A DNA stretch of 31,389 nucleotides from a virus, in IMG/VR virus record IMGVR_UViG_3300031851_000107, positions 1-31,389 of that record, one strand, 5' to 3'. The notes under the pieces were generated by a model, which searched no databases, was not told the origin of the DNA, and was given only the letters and a program-made list of their open reading frames with translations. Within the stretch, counting starts at the first letter, position 1. Every line of letters starts with the position of its first letter. Shown here piece by piece: positions 1 to 7,489 of this stretch. The position numbers were made by a program, and so were the translations under genes.

Positions 1-683
1 TTATTGTTTCAGCTGGCGCAACAGTAATCAGCGGAACAGACGCTAATTCAAATGAGTTATCTTTTACTGGAAATAACATTTATGTAAATCTTAATGGAGT
101 CATGGTATTACCAACATTAGATTATACAATAGATAGTCCAAATAATACAATAACGTTTTTAAACGCTTTATCCAATAACGATCAAGTTCACATTACAACT
201 TTTAATCCAGCATCTTCTTCCAATTTAACTGATATTTTTGATTCTAATTATCTAACTTCTAGACTAAGCACAATATATCCTGCAGAAATGACAAAGAATG
301 AATATGTCTATACTACAAGTGCCTCACAAACGGTATTTACAGGTGTTGATAGTGCGGGCAAAACGCTTTCATATGATTCAAACACAGTTGAAGTATTCGC
401 AAATGGGATTAGACTTTTTAAACCGGGAGATTATCTAGCATCTAATGGCACAAGCATCACATTAGACGATTCAATTGGAACGGGAAGTCAAGTTGTTGTT
501 GTAGATAGATCAAGTCTATTTGGTATAGCAACCGATGGACCTTTAAGACTGTCTAGTGTAAGTGCACCAGCAAGTAACACTTCAACAGGGATAAAAGGTG
601 ATGTTGTGACTGATGCAAGTTATTTGTATGTTTGTACTGCCGCAAATACCTGGATAAGAACTTCAATTGATACTTCTTGGTAG
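1..683 (+). CDS. Tail-fibre-like virion protein, 5' end missing
   Basis: The reading frame is open from base 3 with no stop before the first ATG at 102, and the residues before that ATG continue the same repeat, so the gene starts outside the window. Two copies of a roughly 65-residue beta repeat are visible: each has an FTG motif, then a stretch such as VFANGIRLFKPGDY, then a GxxxxL segment ending in a GSQVVVV-like strand. This repeat is common in fibre proteins of marine T4-like phages. The C-terminus (GDVVTDASYLYVC...W) resembles the short 'label plus Trp' module found near the N-termini of the next genes. It is followed after 9 nt by another fibre gene. The likely role is a structural part of the tail fibre; exact position in the virion is unknown. 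Confidence 0.75.
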   Translation, partial: IVSAGATVISGTDANSNELSFTGNNIYVNLNGVMVLPTLDYTIDSPNNTITFLNALSNNDQVHITTFNPASSSNLTDIFDSNYLTSRLSTIYPAEMTKNEYVYTTSASQTVFTGVDSAGKTLSYDSNTVEVFANGIRLFKPGDYLASNGTSITLDDSIGTGSQVVVVDRSSLFGIATDGPLRLSSVSAPASNTSTGIKGDVVTDASYLYVCTAANTWIRTSIDTSW

Positions 684-692
684 GATTTAATT

Positions 693-2207
693 ATGGGTAG
701 AAGTCTTGGATTTGACCTTTCAAAACTCTTAGAAGCAAACGGAAAAATAAAAGTTTCTAAGATGGAAGACGTATCTTCTTTACCACAAGGAAATATAGTG
801 GCATATGCAAATTTTGCTGCATTTCCTGCTAGTCCAAGTGCTGGACAAATAGCTTTCGATACAGCAAAAGACATTTATTATTTTTGGAATGAAAGTGAAT
901 GGCAAAGAATAGATACGGGCTTTGATAATACTGCACCGACATTAACTACGACTTTACCTAGTACACTAGAGTTAAATACAGATGGTACTACTAGCACACT
1001 TTCAATTGCCGGGACAGATGCAGACGCAGATAATTTATCATATTCTTGGGACATTGTTCAAGGTTCAAACTATTACAGTCCAGAAAGAAATAACGGTTTA
1101 CCAGATCAAATAGCATCAATCGCAAGTGGATATGAGACAACAGGTAATTTTGTGATAACTCCAACTTCAGTTGCTACTAATAGCGGAAGTTTTATTTTTA
1201 GAGCAAAAGCTACTGATGGAACAAAAATTGTTAGTTCTAGCACCACAGTAAGCATATCGTTTTATCTTTTCGATTTCACTGAAGCGTATTTTACTGTGTC
1301 GAGAAGTCTTACCAATAGCTATAATAGCACAGCACATAGATATGGTCCTAGCACAAGTCAAGTTAGAAGTTATTTGACAGGCCAAGGTCATTCTTGGGCA
1401 AATCAATATGTGACTTGTCATACAACTGGATATCAATCTTGGACAGTACCAAAATCAGGAAAATATAAATTTACTGCTAAAGGCGCAAACGCTGGAAAAA
1501 CTGACCAAAATTGGCGTGGGAGAGGATCTTTAGTGACTGCTTCTTTTAATTTGACTCAAGGTGAAATAATAACTATGGTCGCAGGCCAAGGAGTTCCTGA
1601 TTATAACGGCGATCATTGTAATGGTGCAGCTGGCGCATCATGGGTATGTAGAAATCAGTCAACATCAGCATCTATACCTTTAATTGTCGCAAGTGGCGCT
1701 GGTGGTGATACGTCAGATGGTCAGGCAAAACAAAATCAAAATACAAGTTTAGGTAGTAGTTTCACGATTACCAATCCGTCGGGAGTTAGTTTTACGGGAC
1801 GACAGACAACACCAACAAATTCAAATGCATCAGCTGGATATGCATCGACTACTGGAGATTCAAGGGGTGGTTCTTATAGAGCATCTGGCGGTGGTACAAC
1901 TAGTGGTGGAGGATATTGTAGTGGAAGTTTAGTTGGTGGTACTAGAAGTAATAGTACTGCTGGTTATGGTGGTTTTGGAGGCGGCTCTGGTGGTTACGAT
2001 GAACGTGGTAGTGCGGGCGGTGGATTTACTGGTGCTTATGGTAATGATAACAATTCCACTACTGGTCATGGGTCCTCTTATGTAAATGATACATATGTTT
2101 CTGATAGATCAGTTGGTTTAGCGCAAAGTACAACAACTTGGCAATCTGGAACATATTCAAGTCTAAATCAGTTTCAAGGCTGGGTAAAAGTTGAATTTGT
2201 GGAATAG
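693..2207 (+). CDS. Tail fibre/adhesin with glycine-rich tip
   Basis: 504 residues. The N-terminus (MGRSLGFDLSKLLEANGKI) is shared in style with the next gene and may be an attachment peptide. Residues about 51-76 carry the shared module GQIAFDTAKDIYYFW...EW. Residues about 79-195 form an Ig/cadherin-like module (TLELNTDGTTSTLSIAGTD...DGTKIV). From about residue 245 a glycine-rich region runs to the C-terminus, starting at W-x-VPKSGKYKFTAKGA and containing LTQGEIITMVAGQG and PLIVASGAGG. This pattern matches the ALK/LTK-type glycine-rich fold seen in phage adhesin tips. The likely role is host receptor binding. Assignment as a virion adhesin is strong; the receptor cannot be inferred. Unlike the 2817 gene, its tip contains several Cys. 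Confidence 0.8.
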   Translation: MGRSLGFDLSKLLEANGKIKVSKMEDVSSLPQGNIVAYANFAAFPASPSAGQIAFDTAKDIYYFWNESEWQRIDTGFDNTAPTLTTTLPSTLELNTDGTTSTLSIAGTDADADNLSYSWDIVQGSNYYSPERNNGLPDQIASIASGYETTGNFVITPTSVATNSGSFIFRAKATDGTKIVSSSTTVSISFYLFDFTEAYFTVSRSLTNSYNSTAHRYGPSTSQVRSYLTGQGHSWANQYVTCHTTGYQSWTVPKSGKYKFTAKGANAGKTDQNWRGRGSLVTASFNLTQGEIITMVAGQGVPDYNGDHCNGAAGASWVCRNQSTSASIPLIVASGAGGDTSDGQAKQNQNTSLGSSFTITNPSGVSFTGRQTTPTNSNASAGYASTTGDSRGGSYRASGGGTTSGGGYCSGSLVGGTRSNSTAGYGGFGGGSGGYDERGSAGGGFTGAYGNDNNSTTGHGSSYVNDTYVSDRSVGLAQSTTTWQSGTYSSLNQFQGWVKVEFVE

Positions 2208-2224
2208 ATATATGGAGAGTAATT

Positions 2225-2803
2225 GTGGGTAGACGTAAAGGAAAATTCAGCATATCTAGAATATTTAAGAAGAACAGTAGAAAATTTTCTGCTCCTGATA
2301 TAGTTGAAATTGAACAGCCTTCTGCTACATCTAAAACTGGTAAAAGAGTAACATTTGCTTCTGGTTCAAAGATAGGAGAATTAGCATATTCGGATACAAC
2401 TAAAAGACTTTATGTTTGGAATGGATCAGAATGGCAGTTCGTATCTTCTGGAAGACAAGATGCTCTTACAACTACAATTGCGACTTCCTCTGGAGATCCC
2501 GCGAATATCACATTAACGACTTCTGCTGGAACAATTACAATGACTGCAGCGAATGAAATTTATGCTACCGCAGATCAATCTATATTTTATTCATATTATA
2601 TGTATGATGCCGATAATAATTATTACAGTCCACAAAGAGGAAGTTTGCCCAATCAAATAGCTTCTATAACTGGATATGAGAGTTCCGGTATTTTTACGAT
2701 AACACCCAACAGTCCACATGATAATAAAGTATTTACATTTGTTGCAGTAGCCAGTGATGGTAGATCACAAGCAACTCATAACATATCTTTATCTATAAGT
2801 TAG
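2225..2803 (+). CDS. Short fibre paralogue without glycine-rich tip (GTG start)
   Basis: 192 residues. The GTG at 2225 is chosen because GGAG (in 'atggagagtaattgtg') lies just upstream and the protein then begins M-G-R-R-K, parallel to MGRS of the gene before. It carries the shared module GELAYSDTTKRLYVWNGSEW (about residues 55-80) and one Ig-like module with the signature NNYYSPQRGSLPNQIAS followed by GIFTITPNS, almost the same as in the 693 gene (NYYSPERNNGLPDQIAS). It stops where the neighbouring proteins continue into a glycine-rich tip. It may be a shaft or adaptor subunit, or a remnant that lost its tip. No stop or frameshift inside the module is seen. Confidence 0.7.
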   Translation: MGRRKGKFSISRIFKKNSRKFSAPDIVEIEQPSATSKTGKRVTFASGSKIGELAYSDTTKRLYVWNGSEWQFVSSGRQDALTTTIATSSGDPANITLTTSAGTITMTAANEIYATADQSIFYSYYMYDADNNYYSPQRGSLPNQIASITGYESSGIFTITPNSPHDNKVFTFVAVASDGRSQATHNISLSIS

Positions 2804-2816
2804 AAAGAGAATAATC

Positions 2817-4652
2817 ATGCCATCTAAAGCACTAAATTTAGCTAAGTTTTTTAGACCGACTGAAGATGGAAAAATAGATCCATTACTTGTAGATTTTACT
2901 GGTTCAGGCACAAGTCCGGGTATAGTTTCTGTGGAAAACATATCAAATTTAGGCAGCGGCACTGAAGGACAAAGTGCTTTTGTAACGTCTACAAAATCTC
3001 TATATTTACATGATGGAACAAAGTGGAATAGGGTTTCATCTGGAATAAATTCTGCTCCGATATTTAAAACTAATCAGCCGCCAGATACGCTTTCACTCAC
3101 AATTGACGGCAATCCTACTACATTAAACGCCACTGCAGTTGATCCAGAATATGATTCTGCTGTTTTTCCTATAGAATACTCTTGGGAAATTACAGATAGT
3201 TCTGGCGTTCATACTAATACCAGTGGTACATTTCCAGCGCAGATAACGAATATTAGTGGTTTTGAATATACTGGAGATTACGCTATAACACCGTCAACTA
3301 ATGTGTCCGATTATGGCACATTAACTTTTAAAGCTATAGCTTCAGACGGATCAGCATCTACAACAAAAAATGTTACTATTACTTTAGACAACACTGCACC
3401 TGCAGCAATTACTGGTGTGAATGATAATTATAGTTTAAGTACATCCGGTGTTGATACTGTAATCACTGCTATATCTTCAGATATAGATGGTGAAGCCTTA
3501 GGTTGGTCTTATACATTAATTTCGGGTTCTCTAAATGGGTGTACTATAAGCCAAGGACCTTCGATGAATGTTTTTACTATTACTCCACACTTAACAAATG
3601 CAGCTAATTTTGTACTGAGAATAAGTGTTACAGACGGTACAAGCACAACAACAAAAGATGTTACATTTGCTTTAACTAGAAGTGTTAGTGCTAGATTGCT
3701 TATAGTCGCTGGTGGCGGTGGCGGTGGCAGATATTATAGTTCGGGCTCATATAGTTGGAAAACAATCGGCGGTGGCGGTGGCGGCGGAATGGTTTTAAGA
3801 GGAACAACAGATTTAGTAACTGGACAAGCATTTTCGGTTACCGTAGGTGAGGGCGGTTCGTATGGTTCAGTTGGAAATAATTCAAGCCTGGGTTCATTTG
3901 TAGCATTAAGAGGTGACATAGGAGGAGGAAATCCATATTCAACAACTACGTCAGGTACTACGTGCGGCTGCGGCGGCGGCGGTGCGGGAATTGAATCACA
4001 CGAAGATAGACCTCATAATGTAGATTTTAATAGCGGTGGTGTTGCAGGCCAAAGTACTATTCCATGGTTAGTGTCAACACCAGCTTACGCAGGTGGTGAT
4101 GGAGGGTTTTATAATAGTTATCAACAAAGCGGTCTCGGCGGTGGTGGAGGTGGCGCTGGACAAAATGGTTCTAATGGAACAAACTCTAGTCAATATGTTA
4201 GTGGCTATGGTGGCCCAGGAGGAAACGGACGGGCAGATGATATAACAGGAACTTCAACTTATTATGGTGGAGGTGGAGGTGGCGGAGCGGGCGTTTCAAA
4301 AGTTTATGATCCGACTAATCCAAACTTTATATATTCTTATCGTGCAGCATGTGGCCCAGGAGGTTTAGGCGGTGGAGGAAATGGCTCTGGTTCTGGTGGT
4401 GGTTGGTCAGCACATTCTAGTAGAAATGGAACAAATGGTCTCGGTGGCGGCGGCGGTGGTGGTGCTGGCCAAGGATCTTATGGTGGTTCGCAACAAGGTG
4501 GTCCCGGTGGTTCTGGCGGACGAGGAGTCGTTATAGTTAGAGTTGCAAGTAGTATCTCTGTAACAACTACAGGAAATGTGACTACTACTACAGTAGGTAG
4601 CGACAAAGTTTATAAATTTACATCTGGCTCTGGAACAATTCAATTTGAATAA
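2817..4652 (+). CDS. Tail fibre/adhesin with large polyglycine tip
   Basis: 611 residues. Order: N-terminal peptide (MPSKALNLAKFFRPTEDGKI); shared module GQSAFVTSTKSLYLHDGTKW (about 50-75); two Ig/cadherin-like modules (about 78-190 and 195-290) ending in DGSASTTKNVTITL and DGTSTTTKDVTFAL; then, from about residue 295 (LLIVAGGGGGGRYY), a glycine-rich region of nearly 280 residues with many GGGGGG runs, a CGCGGGGAG cluster and tyrosines. The C-terminus VYKFTSGSGTIQFE is a typical ending for phage glycine-rich fibre tips. The tip resembles glycine-rich adhesins that form polyglycine-II sheets and bind host receptors. The GGN codons make the DNA of this tip locally G-rich and repetitive, unlike the AT-rich surroundings. 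Confidence 0.8.
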   Translation: MPSKALNLAKFFRPTEDGKIDPLLVDFTGSGTSPGIVSVENISNLGSGTEGQSAFVTSTKSLYLHDGTKWNRVSSGINSAPIFKTNQPPDTLSLTIDGNPTTLNATAVDPEYDSAVFPIEYSWEITDSSGVHTNTSGTFPAQITNISGFEYTGDYAITPSTNVSDYGTLTFKAIASDGSASTTKNVTITLDNTAPAAITGVNDNYSLSTSGVDTVITAISSDIDGEALGWSYTLISGSLNGCTISQGPSMNVFTITPHLTNAANFVLRISVTDGTSTTTKDVTFALTRSVSARLLIVAGGGGGGRYYSSGSYSWKTIGGGGGGGMVLRGTTDLVTGQAFSVTVGEGGSYGSVGNNSSLGSFVALRGDIGGGNPYSTTTSGTTCGCGGGGAGIESHEDRPHNVDFNSGGVAGQSTIPWLVSTPAYAGGDGGFYNSYQQSGLGGGGGGAGQNGSNGTNSSQYVSGYGGPGGNGRADDITGTSTYYGGGGGGGAGVSKVYDPTNPNFIYSYRAACGPGGLGGGGNGSGSGGGWSAHSSRNGTNGLGGGGGGGAGQGSYGGSQQGGPGGSGGRGVVIVRVASSISVTTTGNVTTTTVGSDKVYKFTSGSGTIQFE

Positions 4653-4663
4653 GGATATTTTAA

Positions 4664-5179
4664 ATGCCGTCAATAGGAAGAAATTTAGCGAATTTATTTG
4701 GAAATAGTTCGACACTTAACGATAGTGATATTGAATCTGCTGTAATGACAGTATATTCGACTATAGCTGAAGTGCCCTCAGTTGCAGAAAATGGCACACT
4801 AGTATTTGTTACCGCAAATAATAACATGTATCTTTGTATCAATAATAACTGGAGTAAAGTTACTTTAAGTAATACTGCGCCAAGTTCTATAACAGGAATA
4901 GATGCGACATATAATTTAGGAACATCACCTCAGTCTATAGTAGGAATTGCTACAGATGCAGATGAAACTCCTCTGACTTGGTCATACACGCTAACTTCAG
5001 GATCATTGACGAATGGTGGAGGAGTTACAGCTACGGTTCAACAGAATTTAAATGTTTTTGTTATAACTCCAACCACAGATCCAACTTACGCAGGAACATT
5101 TGAATTAACTTTTCAAGTAACTGATGGTTTTGCAAATGCGATCACTTTTGTATCATCGATTACTTGTAATGGAACATAA
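4664..5179 (+). CDS. Short fibre paralogue with Ig-like module
   Basis: 171 residues. The N-terminus MPSIGRNLANLFGNS parallels MPSKALNLAKFF of the preceding gene. The shared module appears as NGTLVFVTANNNMYLCINNNW (about 44-66), followed by one Ig-like module (APSSITGIDATYNLG ... WSYTLTSGSL ... FQVTDGF). That module is closest to the second Ig module of the 2817 gene (APAAITGVNDNYSLS ... WSYTLISGSL), so it probably arose by duplication. As in the 2225 gene, the protein ends without a glycine-rich tip. Probably a minor fibre or adaptor protein. It is the last gene before a late promoter box at 5186. Confidence 0.68.
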   Translation: MPSIGRNLANLFGNSSTLNDSDIESAVMTVYSTIAEVPSVAENGTLVFVTANNNMYLCINNNWSKVTLSNTAPSSITGIDATYNLGTSPQSIVGIATDADETPLTWSYTLTSGSLTNGGGVTATVQQNLNVFVITPTTDPTYAGTFELTFQVTDGFANAITFVSSITCNGT

Positions 5180-5185
5180 AAAATA

Positions 5186-5193
5186 TATAAATA
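5186..5193 (+). promoter_or_regulatory. T4-type late promoter box
   Basis: Exact TATAAATA in an AT-rich 51-nt intergenic gap, about 38 nt before the ATG at 5231. In T4-like phages this octamer is recognised by the gp55 late sigma factor with the sliding clamp, and needs no -35 element. It would drive the block of late genes from 5231 through the spanins. Confidence 0.65.
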
Positions 5194-5230
5194 ACACTAA
5201 CATAATAAAAATACTAAAGGAATAAATCCT

Positions 5231-5509
5231 ATGCCAACAGCAACAGATAAAAGACTTGATCGTATAGAGGAAAAAATAGACACATTATCTGATGCTATGG
5301 TTACATTAGCAAGATTTGAAGAAAAGATGGATTCATATAATAAATATAGGGATGATTCCTGGGCTAGAATGAATAAATTTTCAGAAAAGCTAGATTGTAT
5401 CGAAAAGAAAGTAGATGCGAATCATCATACTGTACAAATAATAAACAAATTATTTTGGTTGGCAATCGCTGCCGCCGCAACCGCTGTAGCAGCACAAGTG
5501 TTTATGTAA
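5231..5509 (+). CDS. Coiled-coil protein with C-terminal membrane segment (holin/XhlA-like candidate)
   Basis: 92 residues. Residues 1-70 are charged and helical, with heptad-like spacing (RLDRIEEKIDTLSDAM, FEEKMDSY, FSEKLDCIEKKVDANH), predicting a coiled coil. Residues about 72-92 (LFWLAIAAAATAVAAQVFM) form a single hydrophobic segment at the very C-terminus. This layout resembles XhlA-type proteins and small phage membrane proteins associated with lysis. It is the first gene after the late promoter box at 5186, and the RBS AAAGGAA lies upstream. No other holin candidate is visible, but a one-span tail-anchored protein could equally be a virion or membrane accessory protein. Confidence 0.6.
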   Translation: MPTATDKRLDRIEEKIDTLSDAMVTLARFEEKMDSYNKYRDDSWARMNKFSEKLDCIEKKVDANHHTVQIINKLFWLAIAAAATAVAAQVFM

Positions 5510-5519
5510 GGAGATAAAA

Positions 5520-7091
5520 ATGAGCACCGATGACATTAACAACAATATTGCCAAAGCATATGCAGAAATGTATAATAAGCCTGAGGCTCAAGAAATCGTA
5601 GAAGTAGATATCAATGAAGATAATACAAATGACGTATCTGATGACGGTGATGGAATGGACAAAGTCCAACCCAAAGCACTGAAAAAGAAATTCAAAGATC
5701 GTAAAGATAAAGACCTTGATAACGACGGTGATGAGGACGAGTCTGACGAATACCTACACAATCGCCGCAAAACTGTTAAAAAAGCTGTTGACAAAAAAGA
5801 CGATGGTAGTGTGTTAGAATATAGTAAAGAAAAACATACTAAGAAAGAAGGCATTATTGATCGTATGTTAGCGGGAAGAAACAAAGAAGGTTCTAAAAAG
5901 TGGGTAACTAAAAAACCGCAGACCAAAGAATCTGTTGAACCTGGATTTCTTATGAAACGCATTCAAGAAAAAGCTACTGCTAATAATGTATCAAAAGATG
6001 ATACAAGAGATAGTTTTGATAAACAACTAGCTGGTCGTAGAATTGACGATGTTGCTCCAGCATCCTCTGGCATGACAGAAGCAGAATTTGTAAAAATGCA
6101 TAGTCCAGAAAACGCAAATACTCCTGAGTTTGCAGATGCGCCAGTAGTATTCACTAAAACTTTACAAGATATAAAAAATAGTGTTAAATCAAAATCTCCA
6201 ATAAGACATAATGACAGTACTATTGGTGAGTCTGCTGAAATTAAAGAAAAGGAAAATGACATGAATGAGGGAATGACCCCAATGCAAAGAGCATTGGCTA
6301 AAGTTAAGGCTCAATCAAAAGATAAAGTGTCTGTGAAGAAAGCACCTTGGGACAAAGACGATGTGAAAAAAGAGTCTGTTGAACTTGATGAAGCAAAGGG
6401 AGAGAAGCCTTTTGTCGGTGCATCTGATGGTAAATCTTGGGCAGTTAATATAAGTGGCGTAAAGGGCGGAAATTTGCCTAGAAATCTTGGATGGCAAATT
6501 TCAAATCGTGACATAATTAGTGCCTTCAAAAAAGATGCAAAAAGTACTTATGCTGACGCTAAAGGTAAACCTACAATACCAGCAGTAAAAAAGCACTTAA
6601 AAATGTTAGGAGCAACAGAATATTATGCCAATTGGAAATCTGACTCCAGTTCTTACAAAGATGACTCCGTTCAAATTTGGTACAAAGACGATGCGAAAAA
6701 AGAGTCTGTTGAACTTGAGAATGTAAATGAAATGTATATTGGACAGCAGTGGCACAAAGGTAACCGGCGCTCAGATGGCATCGCTACAAACCTAAATTGG
6801 TATAGCGATTTGAATCGTCTACTTAAAAGGTTAGAAGATGATATGCAAGATAGAAAAAAAAGGCTGCGCCAAGAGTTGGGCGGCAGTTCAAATTCGGCTT
6901 ATGAGAAGGAAAATTCATTTGCGATAATAAAAGGTCACATTGATCCTACTATTAAAGCAATTGCTGATGTTAAAAAGACATTGCCGCCTGTAGTGAAAGC
7001 GTGGGCAAAGGCATATAATGAAGCCAAAGATGCTGATACAGCGGTGGACATTATAATGAGAAAAACTCCAGCAGAACGCGGTCACAAATAG
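5520..7091 (+). CDS. Large hydrophilic modular protein, candidate internal head protein
   Basis: 523 residues, very rich in Lys, Asp and Glu with little hydrophobic core in the first half, so largely disordered. Residues 65-76 fit an EF-hand loop (D65, D67, D69, G70, D71, D73, D76). Motifs KESVE(L/P) recur near residues 141, 284 and 394; the last two are encoded by a 37-nt near-identical DNA repeat. Between them lies a more foldable module of about 100 residues (KSWAVNISGV ... NLGWQISNRD ... QIWYKDD). Several sites fit the T4 prohead-protease consensus (I/L-x-E before A/G/S), e.g. L-D-E/A at residues 291-292. Proteins with a similar acidic 'DxDNDGDxD...YLHNRR' stretch occur in marine T4-like phages as virion proteins. 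Function otherwise unknown. RBS GGAG precedes the ATG. Confidence 0.65.
   Translation: MSTDDINNNIAKAYAEMYNKPEAQEIVEVDINEDNTNDVSDDGDGMDKVQPKALKKKFKDRKDKDLDNDGDEDESDEYLHNRRKTVKKAVDKKDDGSVLEYSKEKHTKKEGIIDRMLAGRNKEGSKKWVTKKPQTKESVEPGFLMKRIQEKATANNVSKDDTRDSFDKQLAGRRIDDVAPASSGMTEAEFVKMHSPENANTPEFADAPVVFTKTLQDIKNSVKSKSPIRHNDSTIGESAEIKEKENDMNEGMTPMQRALAKVKAQSKDKVSVKKAPWDKDDVKKESVELDEAKGEKPFVGASDGKSWAVNISGVKGGNLPRNLGWQISNRDIISAFKKDAKSTYADAKGKPTIPAVKKHLKMLGATEYYANWKSDSSSYKDDSVQIWYKDDAKKESVELENVNEMYIGQQWHKGNRRSDGIATNLNWYSDLNRLLKRLEDDMQDRKKRLRQELGGSSNSAYEKENSFAIIKGHIDPTIKAIADVKKTLPPVVKAWAKAYNEAKDADTAVDIIMRKTPAERGHK
6352..6388 (+). repeat. 37-nt direct repeat, copy 1 (copy 2 at 6682-6718)
   Basis: The stretches 6352-6388 and 6682-6718 match at 36 of 37 bases (the one difference is T6364 against C6694). 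They are exactly 330 nt apart, that is 110 codons, so recombination between them would remove or add a module in frame. Both encode KDDxKKESVEL. Confidence 0.85.
6682..6718 (+). repeat. 37-nt direct repeat, copy 2
   Basis: Second copy of the repeat described at 6352. After this copy the reading diverges to ENVNEMY, whereas copy 1 continues DEAKGEK, so only the KDDxKKESVEL linker is shared. Confidence 0.85.
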
Positions 7092-7113
7092 GGATAAGAT
7101 TGTATAAAACATA

Positions 7114-7488
7114 ATGAAAATATTTGATGAAGTAAATGAAGATAATTTTGTAATTTTTGCTGCAAGGCATTATTATAATCCTAAATGTGTTGATATTGAA
7201 GAATTTTATGAAGATTTGAACAGAGTCAAATATGCAAAAAGATTGGTGAACCGATACTTATCTAAAGAAGATAAAAAGCTATCGGTTCGCCTAATACTAA
7301 ATCATATTATAATTATATTTAATGTTTTTGGAGTTGAAGCTGCATTAAAGATAATGCAATTAAAATTTAGAGATGAGAATTGGTCAATTATAAAGCCATT
7401 TCTCATATATCTAAAATATATAGATTATGATGATTATAGTGATACATCTATGGATCAATTTGTCGTAAATGAATTAAGAAAGATATAA
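7114..7488 (+). CDS. Conserved marine T4-like phage protein, function unknown
   Basis: 124 residues with the pattern ARHYYNPKCVDIEEFYEDLNRVKYAKRL, then L-x-L-NHIIIIFNVFGVEAALK, then W-x-IIKPFLIYLKYI. I recognise this pattern from small conserved proteins of cyanophages and related phages (a DUF7207-type family, named from memory). It looks mostly helical, without a signal peptide or catalytic motif. It sits between the large hydrophilic protein and another conserved protein, one base apart from the next gene, so it is probably co-expressed late with head genes. A 9-11 bp inverted repeat (7246-7256 with 7280-7290) lies within it. Confidence 0.65.
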   Translation: MKIFDEVNEDNFVIFAARHYYNPKCVDIEEFYEDLNRVKYAKRLVNRYLSKEDKKLSVRLILNHIIIIFNVFGVEAALKIMQLKFRDENWSIIKPFLIYLKYIDYDDYSDTSMDQFVVNELRKI

Positions 7489-7489
7489 A

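Noticed and set aside
620-874. Minus-strand open frames here and elsewhere (for example 1167-1436, 5588-5962, 5963-6262, 27097-27354)
   Set aside because: They are shadows of well-supported + strand genes, have no RBS pattern or family resemblance, and no + strand gap is left for them. All convincing genes are on the + strand.
3711-3785. Repeated GGTGGC strings as a minisatellite or regulatory repeat
   Set aside because: They encode the glycine runs of the adhesin tip in frame, so the protein explains them; only their possible recombination role is kept as a finding.
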